Positions 53,231 through 61,223 of a DNA stretch of 64,000 nt are shown piece after piece. Within the stretch, counting starts at the first letter, position 1, and every line of letters begins with the position of its first letter. The notes under the pieces are model-generated. The model was given only the letters and a program-made list of their open reading frames with translations. It did no database searches and was not told where the DNA came from. Both the position numbers and the translations under genes were made by a program. The DNA comes from Blautia schinkii (GTDB lineage Bacteria > Bacillota > Clostridia > Lachnospirales > Lachnospiraceae): positions 62,001 through 126,000 of the forward strand of contig NZ_JAAWUO010000011.1 in assembly GCF_013304825.1 (NCBI RefSeq), read 5' to 3'.

Positions 53231-54295
53231 ATGACATTTTATCAGGAGTTGCAGTTAAATCAGGCAGGTTCTAAAAACCTGTTGAAAAAGAGTGAAACAC
53301 TAAAAGAAAAATTATATCATATGTGGGTATATCTGGTGAAGGTAGCTGTTACAATGGCATTTTGTTTTTTCTTTGTTAGTATTTTCAGCATCCTATTTGG
53401 AAAGGAGAACAGCATTGTAGGTGTAGTAGTCTTATTATGTCTCATGGTGTTTAGAAATGCGGATCTGGGGATCCACATCGGACAATCTACGATGCTTTTG
53501 GCTTTGTTCTTTGTAATTATGACTGTATGTCCGCATTTAGCAAATCAGTTTTCACCGGTATTGGGAATGCTGTTAAATATTGCGGCACTGGCTGTGTTGA
53601 TTCTGTTCGGATGCCATAATCCATTCATGTTTAATCAATCTACATTGGTTCTTGGGTATCTGCTGCTATATGGTTATGATGTTACGGGAAAAAGCTATCA
53701 GATGCGATTAGTCGGAATGGCTTTAGGTGCAGTACTTACCTGCTTCGTATTTTATCGAAATCATAAAAACAGAACTTATAAAAGAAATCTGAAAGATCTG
53801 ATACAAGAATTTGATATCACTTCTTCCAGAACAAAATGGCAGATATGTCAGATTTTATGCGTACCGATTGTCCTTTGCATTGCAGAACTTTGTAATATGC
53901 CACGTGCAATGTGGGCTGGTATTGCGGCCATGTCCGCGATTTTGCCGTTTATGGAAGATATGCACTACAGAGTCCGTAAAAGGATTGTCGGAAATATTGC
54001 AGGTGTTATATGTTTTACAGTATTATATTTTCTGCTTCCTTCGTCAATCTATGCATATATAGGAATCCTTGGTGGAATCGGTGTAGGATTTTCAGCACAA
54101 TATGGCTGGCAGGCAGTATTTAACACATTTGGTGCTTTAGCCATTGCTGCAGAGACTTATGGACTACAAGGAGCGGTTAGTCTTAGAGTGATTCAAAATG
54201 TTTTTGGTGTTGTGTTTGCTTTAGCATTTTGTGTTATATTTTATTGGTTTATGTCTAAAAAAAAGGAAAGTGAGATGACCGTACATGCAGAGTGA
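53231..54295 (+). CDS. FUSC-family membrane protein
   Basis: 354 aa with about eight to ten membrane helices arranged as two similar halves separated by a cytoplasmic loop (residues about 175-210). The second half contains RAMWAGIAAMSAILPFMED and VGFSAQYGWQAVFNTFGALAIA, resembling FUSC/aromatic-acid-exporter-type permeases. The substrate is unknown. It is in the operon with the two-component system and phospholipid enzymes. Confidence 0.8.
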   Translation: MTFYQELQLNQAGSKNLLKKSETLKEKLYHMWVYLVKVAVTMAFCFFFVSIFSILFGKENSIVGVVVLLCLMVFRNADLGIHIGQSTMLLALFFVIMTVCPHLANQFSPVLGMLLNIAALAVLILFGCHNPFMFNQSTLVLGYLLLYGYDVTGKSYQMRLVGMALGAVLTCFVFYRNHKNRTYKRNLKDLIQEFDITSSRTKWQICQILCVPIVLCIAELCNMPRAMWAGIAAMSAILPFMEDMHYRVRKRIVGNIAGVICFTVLYFLLPSSIYAYIGILGGIGVGFSAQYGWQAVFNTFGALAIAAETYGLQGAVSLRVIQNVFGVVFALAFCVIFYWFMSKKKESEMTVHAE

Positions 54296-54857
54296 AGTGA
54301 ATCAGGAAGAAAATTTGAATAGAATTATTACGGTTCCTAATCTTCTTTCTTTTTTTCGGCTTTGTCTGATTCCGGTAATTATATGGAGTTATTGTGTAAA
54401 GAAAAATCCTCTGTTAGCTGGTGAAATCTTATTGCTGTCTGGTCTTACGGATCTTGCTGATGGATATATCGCAAGAAGATTCCATAGGATTAGTAATTTA
54501 GGAAAAATACTTGATCCGGTGGCTGATAAGCTGACACAGGCAGCGATGTTAATCTGTCTGTTTACTCGTTTTCCGCATGTGCTTCTTTTAATCGTAATAA
54601 TGGCAGGTAAGGAGCTGTATATGGTAGTCAGTGGATGTCTTGTGATACGAAAGACAGGAAAAGTACATGGTGCAGACTGGCATGGAAAGATAGTAACCTT
54701 TTTATTATATGGAACTGCAGCGGTGCATATTATATGGTTCCACATTACACCGATGGTATCAGATCTGTTGATTGGTTTGTGCGCTATAATGATGGTCATA
54801 TCGGTCGCTCTGTATATTATCCAGAATACCAGGACTCTTAAGGAAGAGACTGTATAA
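54285..54857 (+). CDS. CDP-alcohol phosphatidyltransferase (PgsA-like)
   Basis: 190 aa, overlapping the upstream gene by 11 bp. The family motif is intact: DGYIARRF...NLGKILDPVADKLT (DGxxAR, then GxxxDxxxD). About five membrane helices. Most similar in pattern to phosphatidylglycerophosphate synthase (CDP-diacylglycerol + glycerol 3-phosphate), which would feed the two PLD enzymes upstream. A separate housekeeping pgsA elsewhere in the genome is likely. Confidence 0.88.
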   Translation: MQSEVNQEENLNRIITVPNLLSFFRLCLIPVIIWSYCVKKNPLLAGEILLLSGLTDLADGYIARRFHRISNLGKILDPVADKLTQAAMLICLFTRFPHVLLLIVIMAGKELYMVVSGCLVIRKTGKVHGADWHGKIVTFLLYGTAAVHIIWFHITPMVSDLLIGLCAIMMVISVALYIIQNTRTLKEETV

Positions 54858-54987
54858 GCAATTTTATATTGCAATGACTAGAAAAATATTTAGGAGAAGA
54901 TAGATATAAACAGTAAGTCAAACACACAAACTATGGAGTCTTTAGTCGGTTTAATAAAATTTTAGATAGAAAATAAATCATTATAAA

Positions 54988-55029
54988 AAGATCCTGTTCA
55001 TACTATGATATATAGAACAGGATCTTTAT
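54988..55029. terminator. Bidirectional terminator
   Basis: AAGATCCTGTTC and GAACAGGATCTT form a 12-bp stem with T-rich flanks on both strands. It separates the pgsA-like operon from the convergent minus-strand genes. Confidence 0.85.
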
Positions 55030-55034
55030 TTACT

Positions 55035-55208
55035 TTATTTCGCCAGGAAATTGCTCTGAATCTCCATCGGCATATGATAAGCCTGGCCTCGTTTTGTCAG
55101 GCTGTATAATTTAAAGCTCATTAGTTCCGGAGTCGCATTCAATGAACTGCAGAGTCCGAAATAATCCAGGTCCTCGTTCTGAACCATCAGCTTTTTAAAA
55201 TTAGCCAA
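55035..55208 (-). CDS. Small protein coupled to the S24 repressor (57 aa)
   Basis: The frame from TTG 55206-55208 overlaps the repressor stop (TTGGCTAA) and has GGAAAAG upstream. It starts MANFKKLMVQNEDLDYFGLC, then SSLNATPELMSFKLYSLTKR, and ends with a methionine-rich AYHMPMEIQSNFLAK. No family was recognised. It ends 6 bp before the terminator. The coupling suggests a function tied to the repressor, but it could also be the remnant of a larger gene. Confidence 0.4.
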   Translation of the reverse strand: MANFKKLMVQNEDLDYFGLCSSLNATPELMSFKLYSLTKRGQAYHMPMEIQSNFLAK

Positions 55209-55911
55209 CTACTTTTCCAAAAGTTTTTAAGGTGGATCCGGAAGTGACTTGGATAGGGGCATATTTTTTATTTAGAGAAATAAGCTGAATACCGGAATCG
55301 GATTGATGATATTTCTTTACATAAGCATCACCATCAAGGAAGAAGACACCGATTTCTCCTTCTTCAAGTGTTTCTTGTTTATGAATCCAGATGATCTGTC
55401 CATCCAGATAGAGAGGCTCCATGCTGTCACCACATACCCGGACACCGAAGTCAGCACTGGAAGATACTTCATCACCAACTTCAATTTCGGAAAAACGGTC
55501 GGAATCAAGGAATTGTCCTGTTCCAGCTGAAACCGGGAGATCATAGAGACTGAGAGTTCTTCGTGGAAATTGATAAATGATTGGTTCTTCTCGAATGTAT
55601 TCTCCACTTTTCATTAATAGGTTCATGTAGTCAAGAACTTTGGCTTGTCCTTCGTCATTTAATTTGGAGAAAAGTTTCTCATCCGTTCCAATCTGGAATG
55701 TTCTATTTATATCGGAAATCTCAAGAATCTCACAGAGGGCAAAAAATTGTAAAACATTTGGCAGGTTTACATTTTTTTCCCATTTACTGATAGAATGAGC
55801 TTTTACATCTAAGCCTCTTTCACACAGAAGAGCTGCCAGTTGTGGTTGAGACAGTTTTCGGTATTTTCTTTTATTAGCAATAATGGATCCAAAATCTTTC
55901 TTTATCATCAT
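55201..55911 (-). CDS. XRE-type HTH/S24 peptidase repressor (LexA-like)
   Basis: 236 aa. The N-terminal XRE helix-turn-helix (KLSQPQLAALLCERGLDVKAHSISKWEK) and the C-terminal S24 domain are both clear. The self-cleavage site is Ala-Gly in VSAGTGQFLD, the catalytic Ser in CGDSMEP and Lys in GDAYVKKYH. RecA-stimulated autocleavage after DNA damage is expected. The start is one of two adjacent ATGs; the second (55908) has better spacing from GGAGG. Divergent from the Y-family polymerase it probably controls. Confidence 0.9.
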   Translation of the reverse strand: MMIKKDFGSIIANKRKYRKLSQPQLAALLCERGLDVKAHSISKWEKNVNLPNVLQFFALCEILEISDINRTFQIGTDEKLFSKLNDEGQAKVLDYMNLLMKSGEYIREEPIIYQFPRRTLSLYDLPVSAGTGQFLDSDRFSEIEVGDEVSSSADFGVRVCGDSMEPLYLDGQIIWIHKQETLEEGEIGVFFLDGDAYVKKYHQSDSGIQLISLNKKYAPIQVTSGSTLKTFGKVVG

Positions 55912-55946
55912 ACACCTCCATATGCAGGTATTTATTCCCTATATAT

Positions 55947-55975
55947 ACTATAACCCATAACAGATAAAAAATCAA
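55947..55975 (-). promoter_or_regulatory. Promoter of the S24 repressor gene
   Basis: TTGATT (55970-55975 on minus), a 17-nt spacer and TATAGT (55947-55952). Confidence 0.65.
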
Positions 55976-56017
55976 CAATAATAGCGTTAAAATCCAGAAA
56001 ATCAACATATTTGCTAC

Positions 56018-56074
56018 TTTACAAAGATTTAAAAACGATATATAATGCCTGTATAGAAAAAAGAACACATGTTC
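56018..56074 (+). promoter_or_regulatory. Promoter and SOS (LexA/DinR-like) box of the Y-family polymerase gene
   Basis: TTTACA (56018-56023), 17 nt and TATAAT (56041-56046) form a strong promoter. Downstream of the likely start lies GAACACATGTTC (56063-56074), matching the Gram-positive SOS-box core GAAC-N4-GTTC inside a longer palindrome AGAACACATGTTCT. Repression by LexA or by the divergent S24 protein is expected. Confidence 0.8.
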
Positions 56075-56092
56075 TAAAAGGGAGGTGAAAAT

Positions 56093-57343
56093 GTGGAAAA
56101 AGTAGTATTGCACAGTGATGCCAACTGTTTTTATGCTAGTGTGGAAATGCTATATCATCCAGAATATGTTGGTAAGCCATTAGCTGTAGGAGGAGATCCT
56201 GAAGCGAGGCATGGAATTGTATTGACAGCGAATTATATTGCGAAGAGAAGCGGCGTTAAGACTGGCATGGCATTGTGGCAGGCAAAGCAGGTTTGCCCGG
56301 ATTTGATATTTGTGCCTCCGAGGATGGATTTATATTTGAAGTTTTCCTCAATGTTGCGAGAAATATATTCGGAATATACGAATCAAATTGAACCGTATGG
56401 ATGTGATGAAGCCTGGCTTGATGTAACTGACAGTTCTTTACTGAAAGGTAATGGAAGAAAAATTGCAGAAGAAATTAACAGAAGGGTAAAGAAAGAACTG
56501 GGTATTACGGTAAGCATTGGAATTTCCTGGAATAAAATTTTTGCAAAACTTGGAAGCGATTATAAGAAGCCTGATGGAATTACAGAATTTAATCGGACGA
56601 ATTACCGTGAACTAATCTGGAAACTTCCGGTATCAGATCTTCTATATGTAGGAAGATCAACGAATAGAACTCTACAGAAATATGGTATTCGCACGATTGG
56701 AGAATTGGCAAGAACAGATCCAAATTTTCTGGAACGGCAGCTTGGAAAAATGGGACTTGTGATATTTTCATTTGCAAACGGATGGGATGATTCGCCGGTT
56801 ACAGCAGAATCATATCATGCTCCGATCAAATCTATTGGTAACAGTACGACAACACCGAGAGATCTGGAATGTGATCAAGATGTACAGATTATTCTGATGG
56901 CATTGACAGAAAGTGTTGCAGCCAGATTGCGGAAACATGGTTTTAAATGTAATGAAGTTTCAATTTCTATCCGGGACAATGATCTGTATCATTTTTCGCG
57001 ACAGAAAAAAATTCAAGAACCCACTGACATTACAGATGAGATTATGAAAGCAGCTTATCAGCTATTCAAGGAAAATTATCATTGGTCACGTCCGATCAGA
57101 AGCCTTGGCATTCGTGCTGATGATCTGGTAATGGGAACAGTACCGGTGCAGTTAGATTTATTTATGAATGAACAACGTCGAGAAAAACAGGAGAAGCTAG
57201 ACAGAGCAGTAGATGAAATCAGACGACGGTTTGGTTATCACAGTGTCCAGAGAGCATTTATGTATCAGGATAAAGTCTTATCAAGTTTGGATGCACAGAA
57301 ATCCCACACTGTACATCCAGTAGGATATTTTAATGGGAGGTAA
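56093..57343 (+). CDS. Y-family DNA polymerase (UmuC/DinB-type)
   Basis: 416 aa, GTG start with GGGAGG 7 nt upstream. The catalytic palm has HSDANCFYASVEML (first Asp) and CDEAWLDVTDS (Asp-Glu). The little-finger part contains SIGNSTTTPRDL. The C-terminal QLDLFMNEQRREK resembles a beta-clamp-binding motif. It performs error-prone translesion synthesis after DNA damage. Paired with an S24 repressor and a DUF6504-like partner, it resembles mobile-element-borne polymerases rather than housekeeping DinB. Confidence 0.92.
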   Translation: MEKVVLHSDANCFYASVEMLYHPEYVGKPLAVGGDPEARHGIVLTANYIAKRSGVKTGMALWQAKQVCPDLIFVPPRMDLYLKFSSMLREIYSEYTNQIEPYGCDEAWLDVTDSSLLKGNGRKIAEEINRRVKKELGITVSIGISWNKIFAKLGSDYKKPDGITEFNRTNYRELIWKLPVSDLLYVGRSTNRTLQKYGIRTIGELARTDPNFLERQLGKMGLVIFSFANGWDDSPVTAESYHAPIKSIGNSTTTPRDLECDQDVQIILMALTESVAARLRKHGFKCNEVSISIRDNDLYHFSRQKKIQEPTDITDEIMKAAYQLFKENYHWSRPIRSLGIRADDLVMGTVPVQLDLFMNEQRREKQEKLDRAVDEIRRRFGYHSVQRAFMYQDKVLSSLDAQKSHTVHPVGYFNGR

Positions 57344-57348
57344 GTTCT

Positions 57349-57594
57349 TTGGAAAGTTATAAAGTATATGTTGAAGTAACCGTAAAATTTAGTACCGATG
57401 GTGTTATGATGCCCGTAGAATTTATCTGGGAAGATGGAACGAAGTACATCATTGATAAAGTAAAATCAAAAGAACGATGTGCGAGCCGTAAGGCAGGGGG
57501 TACTGGAATCATGTATACGGTATTGGTAGATGGTAAGGAATGCCATTTATATTATGAATTTGATAAGTGGTTTATGGAACGCAAGAGTGCGTAA
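57349..57594 (+). CDS. Small polymerase-associated protein (DUF6504-like)
   Basis: 81 aa, TTG start at 57349 with GGGAGG 8 nt upstream and only 5 bp after the polymerase stop. The pattern P.EFIWEDGTKYIIDKV...YTVLVDGKECHLYYEFDKWFMER resembles DUF6504-type partners of Y-family or ImuB-like polymerases. Probably an accessory factor; the match is by eye. Confidence 0.6.
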   Translation: MESYKVYVEVTVKFSTDGVMMPVEFIWEDGTKYIIDKVKSKERCASRKAGGTGIMYTVLVDGKECHLYYEFDKWFMERKSA

Positions 57595-57622
57595 AGATTT
57601 AAGAAAGAAAACAGGATCTGCA

Positions 57623-57712
57623 GAAGAGCTGACCTTTCCCTTTTGCTCTTTTCAGATTGACATATAAGGGCATTACATTTATGTCCATGAAACAATATAC
57701 CCACTATATTGT
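57623..57712 (+). promoter_or_regulatory. Terminator, promoter and operator-like palindrome
   Basis: The hairpin AAGAGC/GCTCTT (57624-57650) with TTTC after it may end the polymerase transcript. It is followed by TTGACA (57657-57662), 17 nt and TATGTC (57680-57685). A 21-bp palindrome ACAATATA-CCCAC-TATATTGT (57692-57712) overlaps the expected start site. The remaining leader to 57830 shows no other feature. Confidence 0.5.
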
Positions 57713-57830
57713 CTATGCAGATGTGGCCCTGCTCAAGAATAATTCTTATTGAGCTTTCGTCAAAATCACAGGGATGGGAGTGTAGAACGTCAGAGAAAGA
57801 CGATTCAATACGAAAAAGGAGATTTTGATA

Positions 57831-57989
57831 ATGACAGAAAGAGATTATGCGATCAGATCGTTTAAAGAAGTAACCTTAAATGCAGCACGCCATACAGAAG
57901 AAAGAATGAACCTGTACTATGGAAAAAATCAAGGAACTGATGAACAATTATCAGGACTTGATTTTGGAAAATCAGATGGTTCTGGATGA
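57831..57989 (+). CDS. Possible small protein (52 aa) overlapping the next gene
   Basis: ATG 57831 with AAAGGAG 9 nt upstream, the best ribosome-binding site of the locus. It encodes MTERDYAIRSFKEVTLNAAR, then HTEERMNLYYGKNQ and a tail read in a different frame from the overlapping gene at 57919. The strong initiation site and weak one of the next gene suggest translational coupling. The first about 30 codons look protein-like. Confidence 0.45.
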   Translation: MTERDYAIRSFKEVTLNAARHTEERMNLYYGKNQGTDEQLSGLDFGKSDGSG

Positions 57990-58395
57990 ATTAGAGCAGG
58001 AGTGTCAGGAAAAGATCAATGAGAACATGGCTTATGCTCTTCAGTATATGGATTCTTACGATTACCGCATGAATTTAGGAAAACTGAAAAAAGAAGTAAA
58101 CAATATCATTCTAATCTATGGATTTTGCGATATGGTCAACCGGGCAATGACATTGGTAAAATATTTTACCCCGAATTTTGGAACCGAATATTATGATGTG
58201 CTTTATGGCTGCTTCTGCAGACACAGAAAAATGACAGATATGGAAATTATGCTTGAACTGGGGATGAGCCGGGCAAGTTTTTACCGGAAGAAAAAAGTAG
58301 CTCTCCGGTATCTGGGATATTATTTTTTTGAAATCGTAGTGCCACAATCTGCAAACAAACGATATAAGCCGTCTTTTCCGGAAACGGAAGAGTAG
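57919..58395 (+). CDS. Sigma-70 region-4-like / phage ArpU-type regulator
   Basis: 158 aa. The N-terminal half is a helical coiled coil (residues 1-60). The C-terminal part has a helix-turn-helix, DMEIMLELGMSRASFYRKKKVALRYLG, followed by YYFFEIVVPQ. This resembles DUF1492/ArpU-like transcription factors of phages and conjugative elements. A truncated paralogue lies at 59507. The palindrome at 57692 could be a binding site. Confidence 0.6.
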   Translation: MEKIKELMNNYQDLILENQMVLDELEQECQEKINENMAYALQYMDSYDYRMNLGKLKKEVNNIILIYGFCDMVNRAMTLVKYFTPNFGTEYYDVLYGCFCRHRKMTDMEIMLELGMSRASFYRKKKVALRYLGYYFFEIVVPQSANKRYKPSFPETEE

Positions 58396-58405
58396 ATCTG
58401 AAAGA

Positions 58406-58435
58406 GCCTGGTGGAATCTCCCCTTTCCATCAGGC
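58406..58435. terminator. Hairpin between convergent genes
   Basis: GCCTGGTGGA and TCCATCAGGC form a 10-bp stem with one G-U. The T-run is weak. It separates the regulator gene (+) from the small membrane-protein gene (-). Confidence 0.5.
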
Positions 58436-58469
58436 TTATATATAATGGAATACTCCCCTATTCCTCTTA

Positions 58470-58679
58470 TTATTCTGCAGATTCTTCAGCTGCAGCTTCT
58501 TTCTTTTTTCTGGATTTGCCAGAAATCATTTTATGACCTGAGTAAATGGCCATAGCCATGCAGATCAGTGAACTGAATGCAAAATATTTATGTGCTGATT
58601 TCATATCCTTATAGCCGGTGTAGCAAGTTCCGATCATGGAAACCAGCGCACCGATGGACCAGTATTTATGTGATTTCAT
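58470..58679 (-). CDS. Small membrane protein, paralogue 1 (DUF6219-like)
   Basis: 69 aa. MKSHKYWSIGALVSMIGTCYTGYKDMKSAHKY, then a second helix FAFSSLICMAMAIYSGHKMI and a basic/acidic tail. Two membrane helices in a hairpin. It is closely related to the plus-strand protein at 61595, with the same HKYW and TGYK and SGHKMI/TGHKMI blocks. The function is unknown; DUF6219 membership is a recollection, not a search result. Confidence 0.75.
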   Translation of the reverse strand: MKSHKYWSIGALVSMIGTCYTGYKDMKSAHKYFAFSSLICMAMAIYSGHKMISGKSRKKKEAAAEESAE

Positions 58680-58745
58680 TTGAACCTCCTGAGCTTTTTT
58701 ATATCATACATCTTTTTAAGAAATATGCAAACTGGAATTTTCAAA

Positions 58746-59348
58746 TTAGTCTTTGCAAATAACCTTTGAACCTTCACCATCAATTACAATTCCCTGACGG
58801 TTGTTAATTGGGCATAGATTCAAATCCGAAAACTCAGTCATTATTTTCTCGGTAACTTTCTTAAATGGTGCTGTAAGATAATGCGGAAGAACATAGAAAT
58901 CAATCAAATCAAGCCCTGCATCATCTTCTTGTGAGTAGTCCTCTGGCTTTTCATCCATTTGCTCGATATATTGGATGCTTGGAGCGCATATAATTGCGCC
59001 TGCCGACTCGCCGATCATCAATTTTCCATTTGCCAATTCCTTTTTCAGTAGCCCATCAGTTCCCGTTTTACGGAGCCGGTCCATAAGAAAAAAAGAATTT
59101 CCGCCGGTAAAATATATCACATCTGCATCTTCAAAAACAGACTGTATCGTTGAATAAGCCTCCGTTGAAATATCAATTTCAGTTACGATTGCTCCCAACT
59201 TTTTGAATAATTTTCGAGCCGAGCCGACATAACCGGTGTAGCCTTCACGCAGCGAAGCTGTTGGAATAAATGCGACTTTCTTATTTTCAATTTCTTCCTT
59301 TATCAGACTTCCTACACTTGAAAAATGCGAACATAAAAATAGTTTCAT
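58746..59348 (-). CDS. Peptidase S51 / dipeptidase E-like protein
   Basis: 200 aa from ATG 59346-59348 (AGGAG 7 nt upstream). A class-I glutamine-amidotransferase-like fold: VAFIPTASL, VIYFTGGNSFFLMDRLRKTG and the nucleophile elbow MIGESAGAI with Ser. The conserved late PHY segment (VLPHYL) supplies the His region. Related enzymes cleave Asp-containing dipeptides or cyanophycin-type products. Confidence 0.87.
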   Translation of the reverse strand: MKLFLCSHFSSVGSLIKEEIENKKVAFIPTASLREGYTGYVGSARKLFKKLGAIVTEIDISTEAYSTIQSVFEDADVIYFTGGNSFFLMDRLRKTGTDGLLKKELANGKLMIGESAGAIICAPSIQYIEQMDEKPEDYSQEDDAGLDLIDFYVLPHYLTAPFKKVTEKIMTEFSDLNLCPINNRQGIVIDGEGSKVICKD

Positions 59349-59506
59349 CAATATTCTCCTTTATAAATTCCGATTTATCTTTGCCTTATGTTATCATAAT
59401 TCGGTTTAAATTGCTATAAATAGTCTTATCCCAATAATAGAAAACCCCAGAAATCATTAAGATTCCGAGGCCTTATGTTTGAACATATTTACCTTTTAAT
59501 TTATGT

Positions 59507-59671
59507 AAGACAGATGTGGAAGTACAGCAGGAGCTAGGAATAGGCAGGACTTCTTTTTATAAAATGAAGAAGCAGGCACTTGGATATTTAGGATTTTATT
59601 TTTATGAGATCGTGGTACCGCAGGCAAAGGATAAAAGATTTAAACCGTCACTGGGTGTTGAGGAAGAGTAG
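59507..59671 (+). pseudogene. Truncated copy of the 57919 regulator (C-terminal part)
   Basis: KTDVEVQQELGIGRTSFYKM, then KKQALGYLGFYFYEIVVPQ and KDKRFKPSLGVEEE, parallel to the C-terminus of the 57919 protein (TDMEIMLELGMSRASFYRKK, ALRYLGYYFFEIVVPQ, KRYKPSF). No start codon or N-terminal half is present upstream. Confidence 0.75.
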
Positions 59672-60052
59672 GTGAGTAATATGAGATACGAAGATTCGAT
59701 GAAAGGTGTAGCTGATCAGATAATCAAAGAACAGCAGCGAGTCAGTAAAATTAAAAACAATCCAGAAGAGTTCCATTGGCATGACGAATATGCAACGTTG
59801 AATTTCTTTCGGTTTATCTGCAAAAATATCGGTAACTTGAGAAATGGAGAAATTGAAAAAATGGTCACACGTTTAAAGAACATAGATCAGAAAGCAGTGG
59901 AAAACCATGTGAATGGTGCTGTTTGGGCATTTGATTATGATAAGATGTTCTGTGTATTGATGGAAAATGAAATTTGCCGAAAAGTGTGTGAAAAGAATAA
60001 ATATAACAGTTGGATGAATCTGATTGGAAAGTATTGTGTTTCAAGGACTTAA
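59672..60052 (+). CDS. Uncharacterised protein downstream of the regulator remnant
   Basis: 126 aa, GTG start immediately after the remnant stop (an ATG follows at 59681). It is soluble and mostly helical: MKGVADQIIKEQQRVSKIKN, HWHDEYATLNFFRFICKNIG, EKMVTRLKNIDQKAVENHVN. No family was recognised. In an intact arrangement it would be translationally coupled to an ArpU-like regulator, so it is probably of mobile-element origin. A hairpin (60051-60101) and a short hairpin with T-run (60102-60123) follow. Confidence 0.55.
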   Translation: MSNMRYEDSMKGVADQIIKEQQRVSKIKNNPEEFHWHDEYATLNFFRFICKNIGNLRNGEIEKMVTRLKNIDQKAVENHVNGAVWAFDYDKMFCVLMENEICRKVCEKNKYNSWMNLIGKYCVSRT

Positions 60053-60101
60053 AGACGAAGAAAGTTGTTGTAGAGAAATAATTTCCAGCAACTCTGTCTT
60101 T

Positions 60102-60123
60102 AATGAATAGAGTTCATTTTTTT
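60102..60123 (+). terminator. Short hairpin with T-run
   Basis: AATGAA-TAGAG-TTCATT followed by TTTTT. A longer imperfect hairpin (AAAGAC...GTCTTT, 60051-60101) precedes it. Confidence 0.5.
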
Positions 60124-60200
60124 ATTCAACTATTCCCATGATATATACAATATGTAAATGTGCAATTCAAATATAAGTTTATGCTAAGTGTAAAAATGAT

Positions 60201-60243
60201 AATAATTACTATTATTGACAAAAGAATAATTATCATGTATAAT
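60201..60243 (+). promoter_or_regulatory. Promoter with PerR/Fur-like box (rubredoxin-hemerythrin operon)
   Basis: A perfect promoter: TTGACA (60215-60220), 17 nt and TATAAT (60238-60243). The -35 is overlapped by AATAATTACTATTATT (60201-60216), an inverted repeat resembling PerR/Fur operators. The same 16-mer occurs in reverse orientation before the rubrerythrin remnant at 63064. Confidence 0.7.
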
Positions 60244-60328
60244 ACAGATATACAAGAAACAAAGTGTTAGAAAAATTGCTAGAAACTTGGTAACAAAAAT
60301 AAATCGACATTGAAAAGGGAAAATGACT

Positions 60329-60493
60329 ATGAAAAAATATGAATGTGAACCATGTGGATATATTTATGATCCGGCAGTAGGAGATCCAGACGCTGGTATC
60401 GATCCAGAAACTGCATTTGAGGATATTCCAGATGACTGGACATGCCCAATCTGTGGATTAGGAAAAGATGTTTTCGTTCCTGTAGAAGACTAA
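60329..60493 (+). CDS. Rubredoxin
   Basis: 54 aa with both CxxCG knuckles: CEPCGYIYD and CPICGLGKD, and the DW/DDW segment (DIPDDWTCP). A one-iron electron carrier that supplies electrons to superoxide reductase, rubrerythrin or flavodiiron proteins. First gene after the strong regulated promoter, 77 bp before hemerythrin. Confidence 0.97.
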   Translation: MKKYECEPCGYIYDPAVGDPDAGIDPETAFEDIPDDWTCPICGLGKDVFVPVED

Positions 60494-60569
60494 GCAGAAA
60501 ATGCAGGTACGAAACTGCCATACATTAAAAGAACCTAAGAGAACATATAAAAGAAATGGAGGTCAAATT

Positions 60570-61004
60570 ATGACTTACGATTTAAACATTACCTTTGATG
60601 ACAATTTAGTAACAGGAAATGAAACAATTGATACCCAGCATAAAGAATTGATCGACCGTATCCAGAACTTTGTAACTGCCTGTCAAAATGGCGACAGCAA
60701 AGTAAAAGCAATCAAAATGCTGGATTATCTGGATGAATATACTGACTTTCATTTCAAAGAAGAGGAAAAGCTTCAGGAAAAATCCGGTTATCCAGAGCGT
60801 GAAAAACATTATGAAAAACATGAAGAGTTTAAAAAGACAATTCAGGAACTGTATGAATACCTTCAGGAGTATGAAGGACCAACAGATCAGTTCAGTGAAC
60901 TTGTACAGAAAAATGTAATCGACTGGCTGTTTGGACACATTAAAACATACGACCGCTCTGTGGCAAAATTTATCTTTATGAAACAAAATCCAGATCGATG
61001 CTAA
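60570..61004 (+). CDS. Bacteriohemerythrin
   Basis: 144 aa from ATG 60570 (GGAGG 7 nt upstream). All diiron ligands are visible: IDTQHKEL (His), FHFKEEE (HxxxE), HYEKHEEF (HxxxH) and FGHIKTYD (HxxxxD). It binds oxygen at a diiron site, probably for oxygen scavenging or sensing in this anaerobe. Confidence 0.95.
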   Translation: MTYDLNITFDDNLVTGNETIDTQHKELIDRIQNFVTACQNGDSKVKAIKMLDYLDEYTDFHFKEEEKLQEKSGYPEREKHYEKHEEFKKTIQELYEYLQEYEGPTDQFSELVQKNVIDWLFGHIKTYDRSVAKFIFMKQNPDRC

Positions 61005-61058
61005 AATAAACCAGGGAATGAGTTCACTCAGAATGTAGACAACATGATGAAGTAAACT

Positions 61059-61082
61059 AGGGGCTGTCACAATGCAGTCCCT
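61059..61082 (+). terminator. Hairpin after hemerythrin
   Basis: AGGGGCTG with CAGTCCCT (one G-U) followed by TTCC; moderate. Confidence 0.5.
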
Positions 61083-61153
61083 TTCCTGTTATAGCGATAT
61101 TCTAGGTAATATATTGCGCTGGCATGACATATTATTTTACTACTACTATATGG

Positions 61154-61179
61154 GAAGAGCAAGCAGCTCTTCTTTTTTT
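61154..61179 (+). terminator. Intrinsic terminator
   Basis: GAAGAGC-AAGCA-GCTCTTC followed by TTTTTTT. Confidence 0.8.
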
Positions 61180-61223
61180 GTCCTTTTTATCCAATTTTAA
61201 GTTGTAAAGTCTCTTTTCATTCG

